From contig NC_058137.1 of the NCBI RefSeq assembly GCF_011075055.1, forward strand, positions 10,649,463-10,713,462: 64,000 nt of DNA, given 5' to 3'. Of the stretch, positions 1 to 11,841 are shown in pieces. This stretch comes from Mangifera indica (Eukaryota > Streptophyta > Magnoliopsida > Sapindales > Anacardiaceae). The notes under the pieces are model-generated. The model worked only from the letters and a program-made list of their open reading frames with translations, searched no databases and was not told the DNA's origin. The translations under genes and the position numbers were made by a program. Each line of letters opens with the position of its first letter. Positions within the stretch are counted from its first letter, which is position 1.

Positions 1-1775
1 GATTTAGCGTACCCAGCCTATATATTGATGCGTTGCCTAATGTTGGGGCGTTTGACAATTCAAAATTAGTAATCAGTAATGGTAATTTTAATAACCATTT
101 TGTTCACAGAAGATTAAAAGAAAATGTTGCAAAATAATTTTCATAAGCAAAAAACGTGTATACATTCAGTTACTTTGTCCCAATGAGGAATGTACAAAAA
201 AATATAAATTATAAACAACAAAAAAATACAGCATTTCGGACCATACTGCCTCATTCCCCTTGAGACATGGCAGGTAAGAGAAACAGGCAGCCGTCATTTT
301 TAATATATATTTTAGTTTTATAATTTCTTCCTAAATTTTAATTTTTTTAAAATATATAACTTCACATTTCTATTAATATATAATTTTTAATTATTTTTAA
401 TTTAAAAAAAAACAAACAAACAAGGAATTATTCACTGAAGTTTATAGTAGTAAAAAAACAAACAAACAAGAAAGTATCAAATTACATACATTGAAGTTTA
501 TAGCAAGGCAGATTCACAACGTATATACACTGAATAGGGAAGAAAGTGGAAGAACTTACCGTCTATACCAATTTATAACACAAAAAATGGAATAACGGAA
601 ATTGGTCTCCGGCTGATAGCATGACGAACAGGGGAGTCAGAAAAAGTCGAAACAAAATAAACATAAACCCCAAAAAAAACTACTGAAGAGAGTGGAAGAT
701 CTACCCATTTCCGGCGCTGCTAGCATGATGAAAAGGTTAGTCCAAAAAAGTGGAAGACAATGGGAACAACGGATGCCGGTCCCCGGAGCCGCTGATGAAT
801 TGGTTTAGGGTTTGTTCTTCGAAATGGTAGCTCGCATATGAGAAGTTACATGAAAGAGAATTAAAGTTTCTCAAAAAGACCAATAGACGACTGTGGTCTC
901 CGGCGTCGATGATGAACAGATTTCTCACAAACTATCTAATATGTTCATAGGGTTCTCATGATTAAGTATAGAACACTGATACTTTTATCATAGTTCAACT
1001 AATCTTAGGACAATTATCTATTTAATATAATAAATAAATAATATAAATGTCATTTTTGTTAATTAAATATCAATAATTACATTAAACATTAATTGTAATG
1101 ATTGGCTATAGAACACTATCCTAACACGCGTGTCTATCGATTGGCTAGAACTTACTAGAATATAAAGAGTCTGATAATTGTGGTCCATAGATATATAAGC
1201 CAGTACCACAAGTCTATCAATTGGTAATGATATAGGACAACTAGGATTAGAAGGGAAGCCTAAAGAGTGGTCATTAAAGTGGGTATATTAATTCTCTTAA
1301 GATTATGATAACTTTGAATTGAGATAAAGATAACCTCAGTTACCAAAAAAAGGGGAAAGATTTGAATAAAAAATGTAGGATAGAACATTTATGCTTATTG
1401 AGTATTTTCTACTCATTCTCTTCTTCTGCATTTTGTAGGTGACAAGATTGAACTGATGTCAATGAGGAGACAAATCAGTGATGAAATGACATGCGAATGA
1501 TAGACTTATAGACGTAGATAGTCATGACTTTAAGATTTGAATAAAAAATGTAGGATACATTGAGTTTAAGATTTGATATTATTATGTTTAGGGATGATTT
1601 ATAAGACACTGGTTTTTATTTTTTATTAATAAATAGTGCTGATGAACTATACAAATTAAATGTATGCATGTTTGACTTTAGATTTATCAATTTAAATTGA
1701 GATTACCATTCATACATATTAGATTTTAGTAGCACTTTATCCCAAAAGATAAAATTTTTGGGTTGGGGTGTTACA
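1..1775. other. No gene seen; possible LTR end at right edge
   Basis: I see no exon-like open frame or RNA gene here. The right edge reads GGGGTGTTACA and is followed at once by GTTGGTATCA, which resembles an initiator-Met tRNA primer-binding site. The last few hundred bases may therefore be the 5' LTR of the gag relic that follows. The LTR start could not be placed. Confidence 0.4.
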
Positions 1776-2870
1776 GTTGGTATCATACCCTAAATTTTGG
1801 AAACCCGAGCATGTAGAACAAATTATGTGTGCTTGAAAATGACTCTGGCATGTCACATTGATCGCTCATGTATGTTTGTCATTGTAAGTAGAATTTAAAT
1901 TCTTGCCATTTAGATTAATCATATCTTCATAGACTGTGGGTTTGTGAGTAGATTAAGAATGAGAAGGGCATGTAGATTTGCTAAAAATCCTCATGAGGAT
2001 AACCCACTTAAGTCCCAAAACTCAAGGACTACTACACCGTATTGAGTGTTTAGGACATTTGAAACATCATCCATGAAGTGTTAAGGGAGCATTAGAATAT
2101 TCCTAAAGATGAAAGTGGTTCGGTTCAAGCAGTTTTGGTGCTTAGTAAGACCGAAGGGCCCAATCTAAGAGAAGAGGCATTAGCCGTGAGAAAGACACAG
2201 TTGCATCAGATTTACAAACTACTACAACCCCACCAGCCATAAAAATTTACTAACATGAACTATCCTGCAACAATCAAGGAATAGACAGAGGCCTCGAGAG
2301 TGTCATGTCCATATTCACCATAATGGATCATGAAAGATGAGTTTTGGTGGATGACCTTATAATTGAAAGACGTCTCCCAATTAACTTGGACAAAATTCAA
2401 GAAGATTTTCGACGCTTAATATAAGGTTGTTGGCACAACTTTTACAAGAGATTAAGAGTTTCTTCATCTCTAGCATTGGTTGAGTTCTATGAAGGACTAC
2501 ACTAGGGCTAGACTCGAGTCAAGCCAGCTCGAGCTAGAGCTTGGCTCGGTCGAGCCTGAAACGAGTCGGGCTTAGCTGAGTTCGAGCTACTTGTCAGATT
2601 TTCTAATTAAAATTTTTGATACAAAACGACATCGTTTTAACCAATATATATTAAAAACGATATCGTTTTGATAACGAAAAACGAGCCAAGCTGAGCCGAT
2701 CAGAATTCTAGCCCGAAATGAGCGGCTTTAGCCGAGCTTGAACTCGAGCCACCCATATATGAACCGAGCCGAGCTCGAGCTCAACTCGGCTCGAATCCAG
2801 CCCTAGACTACACTAAGCAATTCAACTCTCTGGTTATGTATGCTCCTAGCAACAACATTATAACAATAAA
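1776..2870 (+). pseudogene. Ty3/gypsy-type gag relic, interrupted by a MITE
   Basis: This starts with a primer-binding-site-like GTTGGTATCA. Around 2385-2495 and 2814-2845 broken frames read like the capsid part of plant Ty3 gag: TWTKFKKIFDA, then REFL-like residues, then QFNSLVMYAP. The last block only joins the first if the MITE at 2503-2805 and one copy of its 8-bp target duplication are ignored. Stops and frameshifts are frequent, so it cannot be functional. No protease, RT or integrase of this element follows; DPE1 and copia sequence take over. Assignment to Ty3 rests on a few short blocks and is moderate. Confidence 0.5.
2503..2805. mobile_element. hAT-type MITE with 8-bp target-site duplication
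   Basis: A 303-bp insertion flanked by a perfect 8-bp direct repeat, GACTACAC (2495-2502 and 2806-2813). Its ends are inverted: TAGGGCTAGACTCGAG on the left and TAGGGCTGGATTCGAG on the right when read inward. The inside is rich in CTCGAGC words and has a palindromic AACGATATCGTT-like core. It codes for nothing. The 8-bp duplication and TAGGG-type end are as in hAT elements. Removing it restores continuity of the surrounding gag relic. Confidence 0.85.
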
Positions 2871-3040
2871 AATCTTTAATATCTTTTATTTTTTTAATTT
2901 GACAAAAAGAGTTTCAATTCATAAAATCTATATTCTCTTATTCAAATCAACAAATAAATCGACATTATATCACCCAAAGACATTCATTTTAATTTAATAA
3001 CCCTTTTGGAACGACTTATAAAAAATATTTGTAATTTATT

Positions 3041-3194
3041 TTTTTTATTGGTGTTTTATAATTACTACTGACTTGAAGTTTGTTTGGTTTTATTTTTCAC
3101 TCTGTTTTGTATTTTCTTTGTCTAGGCTTCAAAACTGATTCTAAAAACTCTTATTTGCCTCAAAATCATAAGCACAAAGAAAACGTGGTATACC
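3041..3194 (+). pseudogene. DPE1 (4-alpha-glucanotransferase) exon fragment
   Basis: The sequence matches, intron end and all, the fourth recognisable exon of the DPE1 pseudogene at 8925-9019. Both have a T-rich intron end, a CTAG or CCAG acceptor, then an exon reading KNSYLPQNHK here and KNPHLPQNHE there. GH77 enzymes have a similar N-P-H-L-P-x-N-H block just before the THDNDT motif. The exon is cut before THDNDT, and copia reverse-transcriptase sequence begins near 3195. Because intron sequence is shared, this is a DNA-level duplicate, not a processed copy. Confidence 0.65.
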
Positions 3195-4577
3195 TAGATT
3201 GGAGAAAGCAAGATTCAAAGTAAGAGTGGTTGCAATAGGCTTTTCACAAAGAGAATACATTCATTATCATGACGTATTCTTTTCTATTGTAAAGTATGCT
3301 TCTATTAGACTAATGTTATTTGTTGTTATTCTTTTTAATTTAGAGTTAGAACAAATGGATGTTATTATTGCCTTCTTGCATTGAAAATTAGAAGAACAAA
3401 TATATGTGGAACAACCTGAGCACTTTGTGAAACCTGGTAATGAAAATAAAGTTTGTTTACTTCATAAAATCTTTATATCGTCTTAAACAATCTCTTAGAT
3501 AATCGCACAAAAGATTTGATGATTTTGTTATTTCTATTGGCCTTTCCAAATGCACTTATGATCATTGTGTTTATTTGAAGAAAATTGAAAATTTGAAAGT
3601 TTTGTGTACTTATTGATTTATGTAGATGACATTCTTATAACTTTTAAGGATATGGATGCTTTACTTGATTTGAAATATATGTTGAGTTTTGAATTTGAAA
3701 TGAAAGACTTGGGTCTTGCCAAGAGAATATTGGGTATGGATAAAAGAAGAAATAGAATAAAACATTGTTTAACTTTGTCAAATATGCATATATTATAAAA
3801 GTACCTGAACTATATCATATGATCAATGTTGAGTGTGTGAATGTTCTTATGGGTGTTCATTTTAGATTGAAGTCTGTTGGTTTGTTATCTTCTAAAGAAT
3901 CTAATTTTATGAATAATATACCATATTCCAATATGATAAGAAGTCTAATGTAAGCAATGATAAGTACTAGACCAAACATAGCATATGCAATTAGTCTTAT
4001 GAGCATGTTTATGAGTTATCTATGATAACAACTTTGAAATGCAACTAAATGGTTATTAAGATATTTCAAAAGTACATATGATTGTGGCTTGTTTTATGTT
4101 GTTGATGCTATTAGTCAAATTTTTGTGAAAAATTATTGTGATTTAGATTTTGTAGTTCATCTTGATAAAAGGAGATCTCTTATTGGTTATGTTTTTACCT
4201 TTGGTGAAAATATTGTAAGCTAGACATGTAATTTGTAACACATTGCAGCACTTTCAACAACTGAAGCTAAATACATTGCATTGATTGAAGTTGTCAAGGG
4301 GGGACAATGATTAAAGAGAATTGTTTTCGAGTTGAGACTGAATTCTAGAGGTGTTCAAAATAATTTGAATACCAAACCAAACTGATATTCGAATTGCATT
4401 AACGTTTTTGTCAATGTGGCACTGTTTCCCTAACATTAAATCTTGCTTTCTCTCTTCCCTATTTCTTTGCATTAAAGCACACAACTTTTTCTATTCCTTA
4501 TTTCTCTTGCAAGTTGTAGTAGCCTGACAACCTCATTTTCTATACTTTTTCTACTGCACTTGCTCAGTAACCTTTAA

Positions 4578-5573
4578 GGGAAATTAATTAAATTAGGCAC
4601 GACATTAGTCATGTAAACCTTTTCACACCCTTTAAGTGTGAAAAGGTGCGTCTAGGTGCAAAGAGGTGTGAATAAGTGTGAAAGGGTGCGTTTGAGTGCG
4701 AAGAGGTGCATGTAAGTGTGAAGGGGTGCACAAAAGTGCATTAGTGCGACCAAAATAACCTTTCCTTCTCTAGCAACGACAAAGCAACACAATCAATCTG
4801 GCAAAATCAATCACATTATAATCCAAACTAATAATACTCTAATCAGAACCTATCAACGTCCAAACGTCCAACGAAAATCAAAGCCTTAAAACCCATTTCA
4901 AATATTCCTAACTCTATTCAATGTTAACAATGTATAAGGAAACACATTTCACACCCTTTCGAAAAAACGCGCATCTTTTTGAAAAAATATGTACCCTTTT
5001 ACTCATTTTCGCACTCTTTTGAAAAAATGGGCACCTTTTCACTCATTTTCGCACCATTTCAGAAAAATGCACACCCTTTCAAAAAAACGCATACCCTTTC
5101 GCATATTTTTGCACCCTTTCAAAAAAAAAACGTGCACCCTTTCACTCATTTTCGCACCATTTTCATAAAAACATGCACCCTTTCACTTATTTTCGCACCC
5201 TTTTGAAGAAAAAGTGCATTTTTTTGCTCATTTTTGTATCCTTTCAGAAAAACTTTCACCCTTTCACACCAGTGCACAACCCACACGAATCTTGTATAAT
5301 TATGTTCATCATTTTGTAAAGATATGTAAATATCAACTATTACATCATAAATTAATCTATTTTTAATCTATAAATCCTAACCATTACTGAAAAATTAATT
5401 TGCATACTCTAAAAAATAAGATTTTCCAATAAAAATTACTTTGAATATGAGGATATTGGATGAATAGTATTTTTTAAATAAAATATACAATTTGCTTAAA
5501 AAGATAACACTACTGAAATTTTGCCGAAAAAGGTTCACGCCGCTAATTTCGTGCCTATTTTAATTAATTTCCC
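4578..5573. mobile_element. Mutator-like MITE with ~50-bp TIRs and 9-bp TSD
   Basis: A 996-bp element flanked by perfect 9-bp repeats AACCTTTAA (4569-4577, 5574-5582). Left end: GGGAAATTAATTAAATTAGG; right end read inward: GGGAAATTAATTAAAATAGG. The match continues through GGCACGA-ATTAG for about 50 bp with a few mismatches. The interior is a dense array of GGTGCG/GTGTGAAAGG words on the left and their complements, GCACCCTTTCACTCATTTTC, about seven times on the right, so the element could fold back on itself. It has no coding capacity. A truncated relative lies at 48184-48596. Confidence 0.88.
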
Positions 5574-5623
5574 AACCTTTAATTCATTTTAATTATCCAA
5601 CGATTTCAAGTTTTTTCTTTTTT

Positions 5624-5812
5624 TTAATTACTGGGAAATGCTTGAGAACTCATAGAGTTTACCACAGCTAAAGAAGATGATAAGAGCAACCTCACCTTCA
5701 CACAAAACTGAGAGCTCATAAGCCTTAACAATCCATTTCTTTTCTTTGCAAAAGTCACCTGCCGGTTTATCTTGTTTTCTATCCTTCTCAGCTCCACTTT
5801 TTCCCTCCTCAT
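5624..5812 (-). pseudogene. MADS-box exon fragment (MIKC type, broken)
   Basis: The minus strand from the ATG at 5812 encodes a MADS domain start: a basic N-terminus, then [20 protein letters not shown] and RNGLL. A short deletion (about 4 nt) at the expected LLKKAYEL shifts the frame. In the new frame the domain continues as [19 protein letters not shown] and GKLYEFSS, then a stop. This is essentially one complete first exon (about 60 residues) of a floral-type MIKC MADS gene, closest by eye to the SEP/AGL6/AP1 style. No K-box exons are nearby. It lies inside the hAT-type element, 50 bp from the nested Mutator MITE. Whether capture or older insertion brought it here is not visible. Confidence 0.85.
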
Positions 5813-6666
5813 CACTAATATATTGTCAGTTACCTGTTTTTAAATCTAAAAGTCAATTATAAAAACCAAAACAAAACGATTTAATTTTCTTTTCTAAATT
5901 TTTTCTCTTTTTTGTTTCTTGTTAAGGGCAAGAAGCTATTCTGTTTTCAATGATTCCAAGTTTGTCGATGATGATTTTAGCATTTTGATCTTGTCTTCTT
6001 CAACTATTTCGATTCCATTTTTTTTCTCTTTTGTTCTTCGGTCTATGTTCGATGACCATCAATTGTCTTTTTTAGTTGAAATTTCAGTCGATGGCGGTGA
6101 CATTCTCCATTTTCATTAGTCTTCCCAGTATTTTCTATTACTTTTTTGTATTATACATGTTAGGTTTTTATCATACATTCAAAAGATGGTTAACTAAAAA
6201 TTTGATTCAATTATTTGCTAAAATCGGTTTGGTTAGCAACCGGTTTTCATATAAAATTGGTTTGGTTTCGGTTCAGAATTTTCTTCGAACAAAAAATTTG
6301 GTTCAGCTCACAAATCCTTCAAACCAGTTCAGTTATCTGGTTTTGAACATCCTTTCTAAATTCTGGTCTTCCAAAGATCTTCATTGACTCATAAAGTGCT
6401 ATCTATCTTTTCAAAAATTTTATATTTCATGAGAAAGCTAAACACATTGATATAAGGTTATATTTCATCCAGGATGTGTTGGTTGTCGGTCGAATTAGTG
6501 TGGATAAAATTTTAAGTAATGTTAACTCAATTAACATCTTAACAAGATCTGTGCATGTGAGTACGTTTAAGGATGCCTTGGATTTACTCAGTCTATCCAG
6601 TTTAATTGTGTTGTAGCCTGCAGAGAAATCTCTAGTGAATCAAGTAAGTTGAAGTCCAAGGCGGAG

Positions 6667-8217
6667 TTTTGTGAACTACCTTAGGTAGTTTGGTAATTTA
6701 GCAGTCTTGAGGGAGGTTTTAGTCATTATATACATGAAGGGCATTAACGTCTTTTAAGGGCCAGATTTTATAATTCCAGGTTATTAAAACCTGGGTTAGT
6801 TTTGCTAAACGCATTCCACAGCGTTTTCTTTCGTCTTCCTCTTGATTCTCTCTAGATTTAGCAATTCTTATCATCATGTCATATTTATATCGTATCAGTT
6901 TAAATTTTATATCAGAGATCTTTAACTTTAATTTAATCTGAATTAAAATTATGTCAAAATTTTTTAACCCTAACTCAACCTTTAAATATTTGAGTTAACT
7001 CAATTCGACCCAAATTTACTTGAAATTATCTACTGTTTTCACTTTTTAAATTGTTTTTACCATTTTAATATCTTCACCAAATTACCCTAATCTACTGTTA
7101 ATAAAACACACAATATAACATTTTGTTTTATTTACAAATGGTATAAAAATTATATACTAAGACTTTTAAAATATATAAATAATCTGAGTAACTAAATCAT
7201 ATTCTTACTATTTAATGGTAATATAAAATATTTAAATAAAAATATAAAAAGAGTAAATACAACTATATACAATTGATAAAAATTTCAATTGTTATTGATG
7301 TTGTTCAACATTTCTATAATTTTTCTCTAACAAATTTTATTAAAATAACATTTCTACAAAATATTCAAGTCAATTTGGGTCGTATCGTATTATTTTTGTA
7401 TAAACCTTAGCACTATCCAATTTAATTTTGAGTTATATCAAATTGATCTGAAATAAATATCGTGTAAGAAAAACTTACTCTAACTTGATTTTTTTCGTAT
7501 CAGATTAACGGATCATATTAAAAATTGTCAGCTCTAATTCTCACTGTTAGGGTTTTTAGTAAATGCTTCAATCTGCTGTTTTCTCTTAATCCAGCAGTCT
7601 AAGTCCTTGAATAAGTGTTTGTAGTGGCTATGGTGCTTTGGATTTAGAGAGGATTTGCATATGTAATACTAGATTGGCTTCTGGTTCTATAAGTTGTACT
7701 CTATTCTTACTAATTAGTGAATTTTGTTAGGGGATTTCTCTGCTTTAGATGTTAGGTTTTGAGTTTGAAACCCGAACCAAGTACATTGCTATATTGTTTC
7801 TTGATTTATGATGCTTTCTTGATTACTGATGATTTTTGGATAGCTTTAACTGAGAACTTGAATAATATTCAAAATCGGTAACTCTGAATATTAACACTTT
7901 TGCATGTCTTGTTATTGCTATTTATCTGTTCTGCATTTATGTTCATTCGCCTCTCTCTAATTCTTTTCTGGTAATTACTGTACAGTAACCCATTAAGCAT
8001 TCAAAAGGGGTGGATATTTTAGTAATAATAGTTACAAAATTTACTTTGACTGGAGTACACCCAAAATCGGTGGTCAAGTGCATTGAACTGTACTATTATG
8101 CTTTGCCTAAAATTGGTCCATAATTTTCTCTGTTGTTGCTCGTATGTAAAACTCTTCTTGTAGTATTAAGTATACAATATTAACCAGCTCATTTATTAAC
8201 TTCGTGTTTGACTTCAA
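6667..8217. other. Probable copia 3' LTR remains and AT-rich DNA; no gene
   Basis: After the polypurine-like tract the sequence reads TTTTGTGAACTACC and includes a TATATA-like stretch and poly-T pyrimidine tracts, plausible for a 3' LTR. Positions about 6865-7540 are much more AT-rich and look like a later insertion: CGTATCAG is near the left and CTGATACG, its inverse, near the right. A clean target duplication was not found. The rest to 8217 holds no recognisable exon. Confidence 0.35.
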
Positions 8218-10090
8218 GACCCTCTTTATGATTGGACCTCCATGGGAGAAAGATGGATTTTCATGGTGGAGTGGGCGCTTACAATGTCCATAGTATTTTA
8301 ACGGGTGACTTGAAGTTTTTGCAATGACATTCTGCTTAAACTGATATATTAGAATCACAAGTTGCGATGGTTGGAAGGTAGAAGGTTAAATTCTGTAAAT
8401 CAAATTAGGTTATAATCTTTTGAAAAAATTGAATTTTCGATTTTAGATAGTGTTTTGATGACAGTAGGTCAGACCTGGAAAATCATTGTTTGAGGCCATC
8501 TGCAGAGCTGTTGGAAATACCAACATATAGCAGAAGATTTGTTATGTTTTATCTTATAGGATTGATGTGTTGCTTCTCCTCTTTCTTGCTATGTAGGGTA
8601 TTTCCTGTGGTGGAATCATATTCCTTGCGGGAAGCTACTAAACCGTTTAGTTATCAGTGATATGTTCATCACTTGATATGTTTGTGTCTTCATGTACTGT
8701 CTTTTGATGATATTATCCAATCATCATGTGAAAAGGAGTTATCACTGAGGATGTAGTTCCGCTCAGGAAATCTATTGGGGCACCTGGAATGGCTGCTCTT
8801 CAGTTTAGTAACAGTTAGTTGTTAATTAATTGTACTACTGTCATTTCAATTTATGATTTTAAGTGATTATTTGAAGTTTGCTTGGTTTGATTTAGTCACT
8901 CGGTCTAGTATTTTCTTTGTCCAGGCTTCGGAAGTGATGCTAAAAACCCTCATCTGCCTCAAAATCATGAGTGCAATCAAGTAGTGTACACTGCAACTCA
9001 TGATAATGACACGTTAAGGGTCCTTTTTCCTCAATCATCAGATAATTTTTTCTGGTTCTTATCGGAAAAATAATAGGAAAATTGCACATGTTGCCTCACA
9101 ATCTTGACTGAAATAAAGTTGTTTATTCTAACACACAACGACATTATAGAAGTCCTTTATGGACTTGTTTCCCATATTTCTTCACCATAGGAAGGATAAT
9201 ATAAAATACCAACCTAAATGGATCATTGGCTGTTGACCAATTGATATCATTGAATGACAAACCATAGCTTTGTTCCATGATGATCTATAGCTTAATTCTG
9301 GTCATGCATGACAGATCAAATATTATAGTTTACGAGAAAAGAATAGTGGCTTGCGCTGATCTTCTGAACTTGACTGAAAGCAATCTCTCTTTCACGGATT
9401 ATGAAACTTGGACCAGTAATAGTTATCATTTAATATCATAGATCATAGGCTGGTGGGACAACCTGAAGCAAGAAGAGAAGAACAATGTGAATGTCATCTT
9501 TTCTTTTCATTATTTCATCTCTTTAATTATCATGTGAAGTCTCTGCTGGCAGTTTATTACAAATATAATTATTGTTGCAGGTGCTGAAATCTCTTTTTTT
9601 AATTTAAAAAAGATGATATCCCTTGGGCACTCATCCAAGCTGATGTATCTTCCGTGGCCCAAACTGCAGTCATACCCATACAAGATATACTTCGGTTTGG
9701 GAATGTTGTGCAGATGAACATTCCGGCAACTCTGGTAAAAGATACATTGATACAAACGAGATGATGATCCATTGTGCCAAACGACTAAAATTGCTTGTTT
9801 CTGTGCAGATCTGTTTTGATTAGATTGGGAGAAAAAATCCACTTGAAATTTTCCTGGTCCAGTTAAGAATTTAAGCATGGCTTAATAGTGTTTGAGTGCC
9901 TGACTAATAATCTCTTAATGCAAGGGCTTCAAGAGAATACAGTTCATGTGCTTGACTAATAATCTCTCAGGTATGCATTTCTTCTCAGTATATGTCACTG
10001 AAGCTTAATGCTCTGCCTCTTTTGTATGATACTGTTTGGAAATTGGGGTTGGAGGATACCAAGCTCTAACACACAAGATAGCTTTATGAA
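8218..10090 (+). pseudogene. DPE1-like 4-alpha-glucanotransferase pseudogene (C-terminal half)
   Basis: Successive pieces of plastid disproportionating enzyme (GH77, starch/maltotriose metabolism) appear in gene order. 8218-8377: DPLYDW, DGFSWW, QVAMVGR. 8468-8540: RPGKSLFEAICRAVG, then a frameshift and AEDL. 8736-8807: GVITEDVVPLRKSIGAPGMA. 8925-9019: NPHLPQNHE and the catalytic-region THDNDT. 9449-9486: GWWDNLKQEEKNN. 9581-9734: DDIPWALIQADVSSVAQTAV and MNIPAT. About 10030-10090: FGNWGWRIPSS. Several exon borders keep GT/AG. Frameshifts in the first two pieces and a stop plus frameshift at the start of the 9581 exon make it non-functional. The N-terminal half is absent. Introns are kept, so it arose by DNA duplication. 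Confidence 0.85.
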
Positions 10091-10568
10091 ACTCTTAATA
10101 ATAAATTCAGTGTGGCCTGGTTGGACAAATGTAACATTTGAATTAATCTAACATTCTGAAAAACGGTAGGCAATCTAATTGTAACTAAACAGCATTTTCA
10201 ATAGCTTCATTGCACTCTACACTTGCCTTCATTGTCATTGCTTCTAATAGAGCTTCATGAATTGCCTTGTTCTTTTTTATGAGTCATCCAGCAAACAAAA
10301 CCTGCATAAATTCTGATTATTTTAACATTCATCAAATTCACAGAGCCATGAGTTTTGAGGAACTGGAACACGCAGCCCATCTGATAAGATTCTGTTGCTG
10401 GTCTTTGCTAAGCTGTTGTTTGCCTCTGTTGATAAATCTCTGAAGAAAGGGGGAAATAGAAAATTCAAGGTTTATGAGGAGATCCTGATTCTTATCTGAT
10501 GAAAGCTCGGTCTTAAGTAAAGGGTAGTGAACCTGAAGAGTGAGAAGATTGGCAGATTGACCGACGGC

Positions 10569-11446
10569 TTATTCATATTGCAGGCCTCCTGCAGCAAGTC
10601 CAGCCATTGCTACATCTGCCAACCTGGAAGAAGTCACAACAGTTCAACAGCTATAAGGTAAGGATCCAACGCTTATATAAGTAGGGTGGATCAAAACAGA
10701 TAACCAACAGACCCCAAGGAATTGACCCGAAAACTTAAGTTGCTCACATTGATTGAGGTATGAATTGAACAAAATCATAGTTCAAAGATCATTTTTAGAA
10801 TAGCATTGAAGTAGCAAAAGCAATCAAATGGGTACCTGTCAAGTTCTTAGCATCAAGATGCCCGCTATATATCAGTTTCTCCAGCCTTTCATCAATGAGA
10901 TTGACATTCTCTTTCACCATCCACTGAATAACCCAAAATAAGAAGGCCAAAGAAATAGGCAACTACCATTGAAAGAGAACATCATCTAGTTAGGAAGCAA
11001 CCAAATGATACATATCATCATATTTTGATGCATTGTCAAAGTAATGAGTACTTAAGAAATGTGCCGCCACATGTTTGGCTACCCTCTCCAGATAGTCCCC
11101 CAAAAAACGACGAAAACCCTTGAATTGCAGCTTGTAGAAGGCTGCCAGAAAATTGACAGAACTCAGAAATTCCAACATCAAATATAAGAGTCTAGGACAC
11201 TATTAACGAAATGCTACTGCGTAGCTTCGGTACGAAGAGCCCCCAGTCCTATACAGACAGTTGAACAGGTGAATAAAGATGAGAAATCTTCCCAAATTTC
11301 TAATATATGTTACCTCACTAGTTTTCTGAGGAGGAATTATCAGGTTTTCTGAAGAAGAGAAAAAAAAATGGAAGCTACCCCTGGAAGTTGACCAGCAAGA
11401 AGACCCAAAATCCTGTTGTTCCCACCACTGTGAAGAGATAAGCTGC
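10569..11446 (-). pseudogene. Unidentified multi-exon gene or gene remnant (3' end)
   Basis: I do not recognise this protein. On the minus strand, three exons join in phase with GT/AG borders: 11141-11002 (FYKLQFKGFRRFLGDYLERV ... STHYFDNASKYDDMYHL), 10923-10836 (WMVKENVNLIDERLEKLIYS, GHLDAKNLT) and 10615-10569 (DVAMAGLAAGGLQYE, stop). A further likely exon at about 11446-11379 encodes a hydrophobic segment, YLFTVVGTTGFWVFLLVNF. The phase between that exon and 11141 does not fit directly, so an exon is missing, damaged or unseen. No start codon region was found. Another open stretch with a good acceptor, RFINRGKQQLSKDQQQNL, lies at about 10435-10330. It could be a real small gene or a duplicated fragment like the neighbouring DPE1 remnant. 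Confidence 0.4.
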
Positions 11447-11841
11447 CTGTATTACCGAAAGCCATCAAACATATGAACAGCCCTCTGATAGTTCAGAGGT
11501 ATATTTCAATCAAAACGAAGAAAGTGCCGCATAAATTTATGCGAATTTATTGTACATGCATCATTTCTGACGCTAGGAATAGTCGAGATTTTCTGCATTT
11601 ATCATTCCAAGAGATGTATGGTTAATGAGAAATTAATGAGTCAAACAACCTATTTGTTAAACATTTCGACACAGAACTACGATATATGTTCAAAGCAGTG
11701 GTGTGCAAACATTATTGATGTACATGTTTGCAAAAGGTTTGCAGAAATTGCTAATGTTTCATTGGCAGTTTCCCATAACTTCATACTCCTTTTAACTACC
11801 CTACGGAACGAGAAATACGGCTGAGAACTATATCTGTTGGC

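Larger units (their letters stand above)
4346..6355. mobile_element. hAT-type non-autonomous element inside copia pol
   Basis: A 2010-bp insertion in the copia RNase H frame. It is flanked by CTGAATTC (4338-4345) and CTAAATTC (6356-6363), an 8-bp duplication with one mismatch. The left end is TAGAGGTGTTCAAAA; the right end read inward is AAAGGATGTTCAAAACC, sharing TGTTCAAAA. Near the right end are many AACCGGTT/GGTTTGGTTTCGGTTC-like words, common in the ends of plant hAT elements. No transposase is present. It holds a nested Mutator MITE (4578-5573) and a MADS-box exon fragment (5624-5812). The boundaries are supported independently because copia coding resumes on the far side. Confidence 0.7.
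3195..6666 (+). pseudogene. Ty1/copia pol relic (RT and RNase H), split by a hAT insertion
   Basis: Broken frames give copia reverse transcriptase in the right order: KARFKVRVVAIGFSQ and LELEQMDV (3199-3384), EEQIYVEQPE, then the YVDD active site in LLIYVDDILIT (3604-3650) and a MKDLG block. RNase H follows at about 4140-4345 and resumes at 6364-6600 with FHEKAKHIDIR and a TRSVHVSTFKDALDLL-like end. The gap, 4346-6355, is an inserted hAT-type element. A purine-rich tract, AAGTCCAAGGCGGAG, sits near 6652-6666 where the polypurine tract before a 3' LTR should be. Gag, protease and integrase are missing; DPE1 sequence lies immediately upstream. Many stops and frameshifts. Confidence 0.8.

Noticed and set aside
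5919..6387. Two plus-strand frames of 66 and 103 codons
   Set aside because: They fall in the non-coding end of the hAT-type element and run across its boundary; no domain.
8107..8358. 83-codon minus-strand frame
   Set aside because: It is antisense to the first recognisable DPE1 exon piece.
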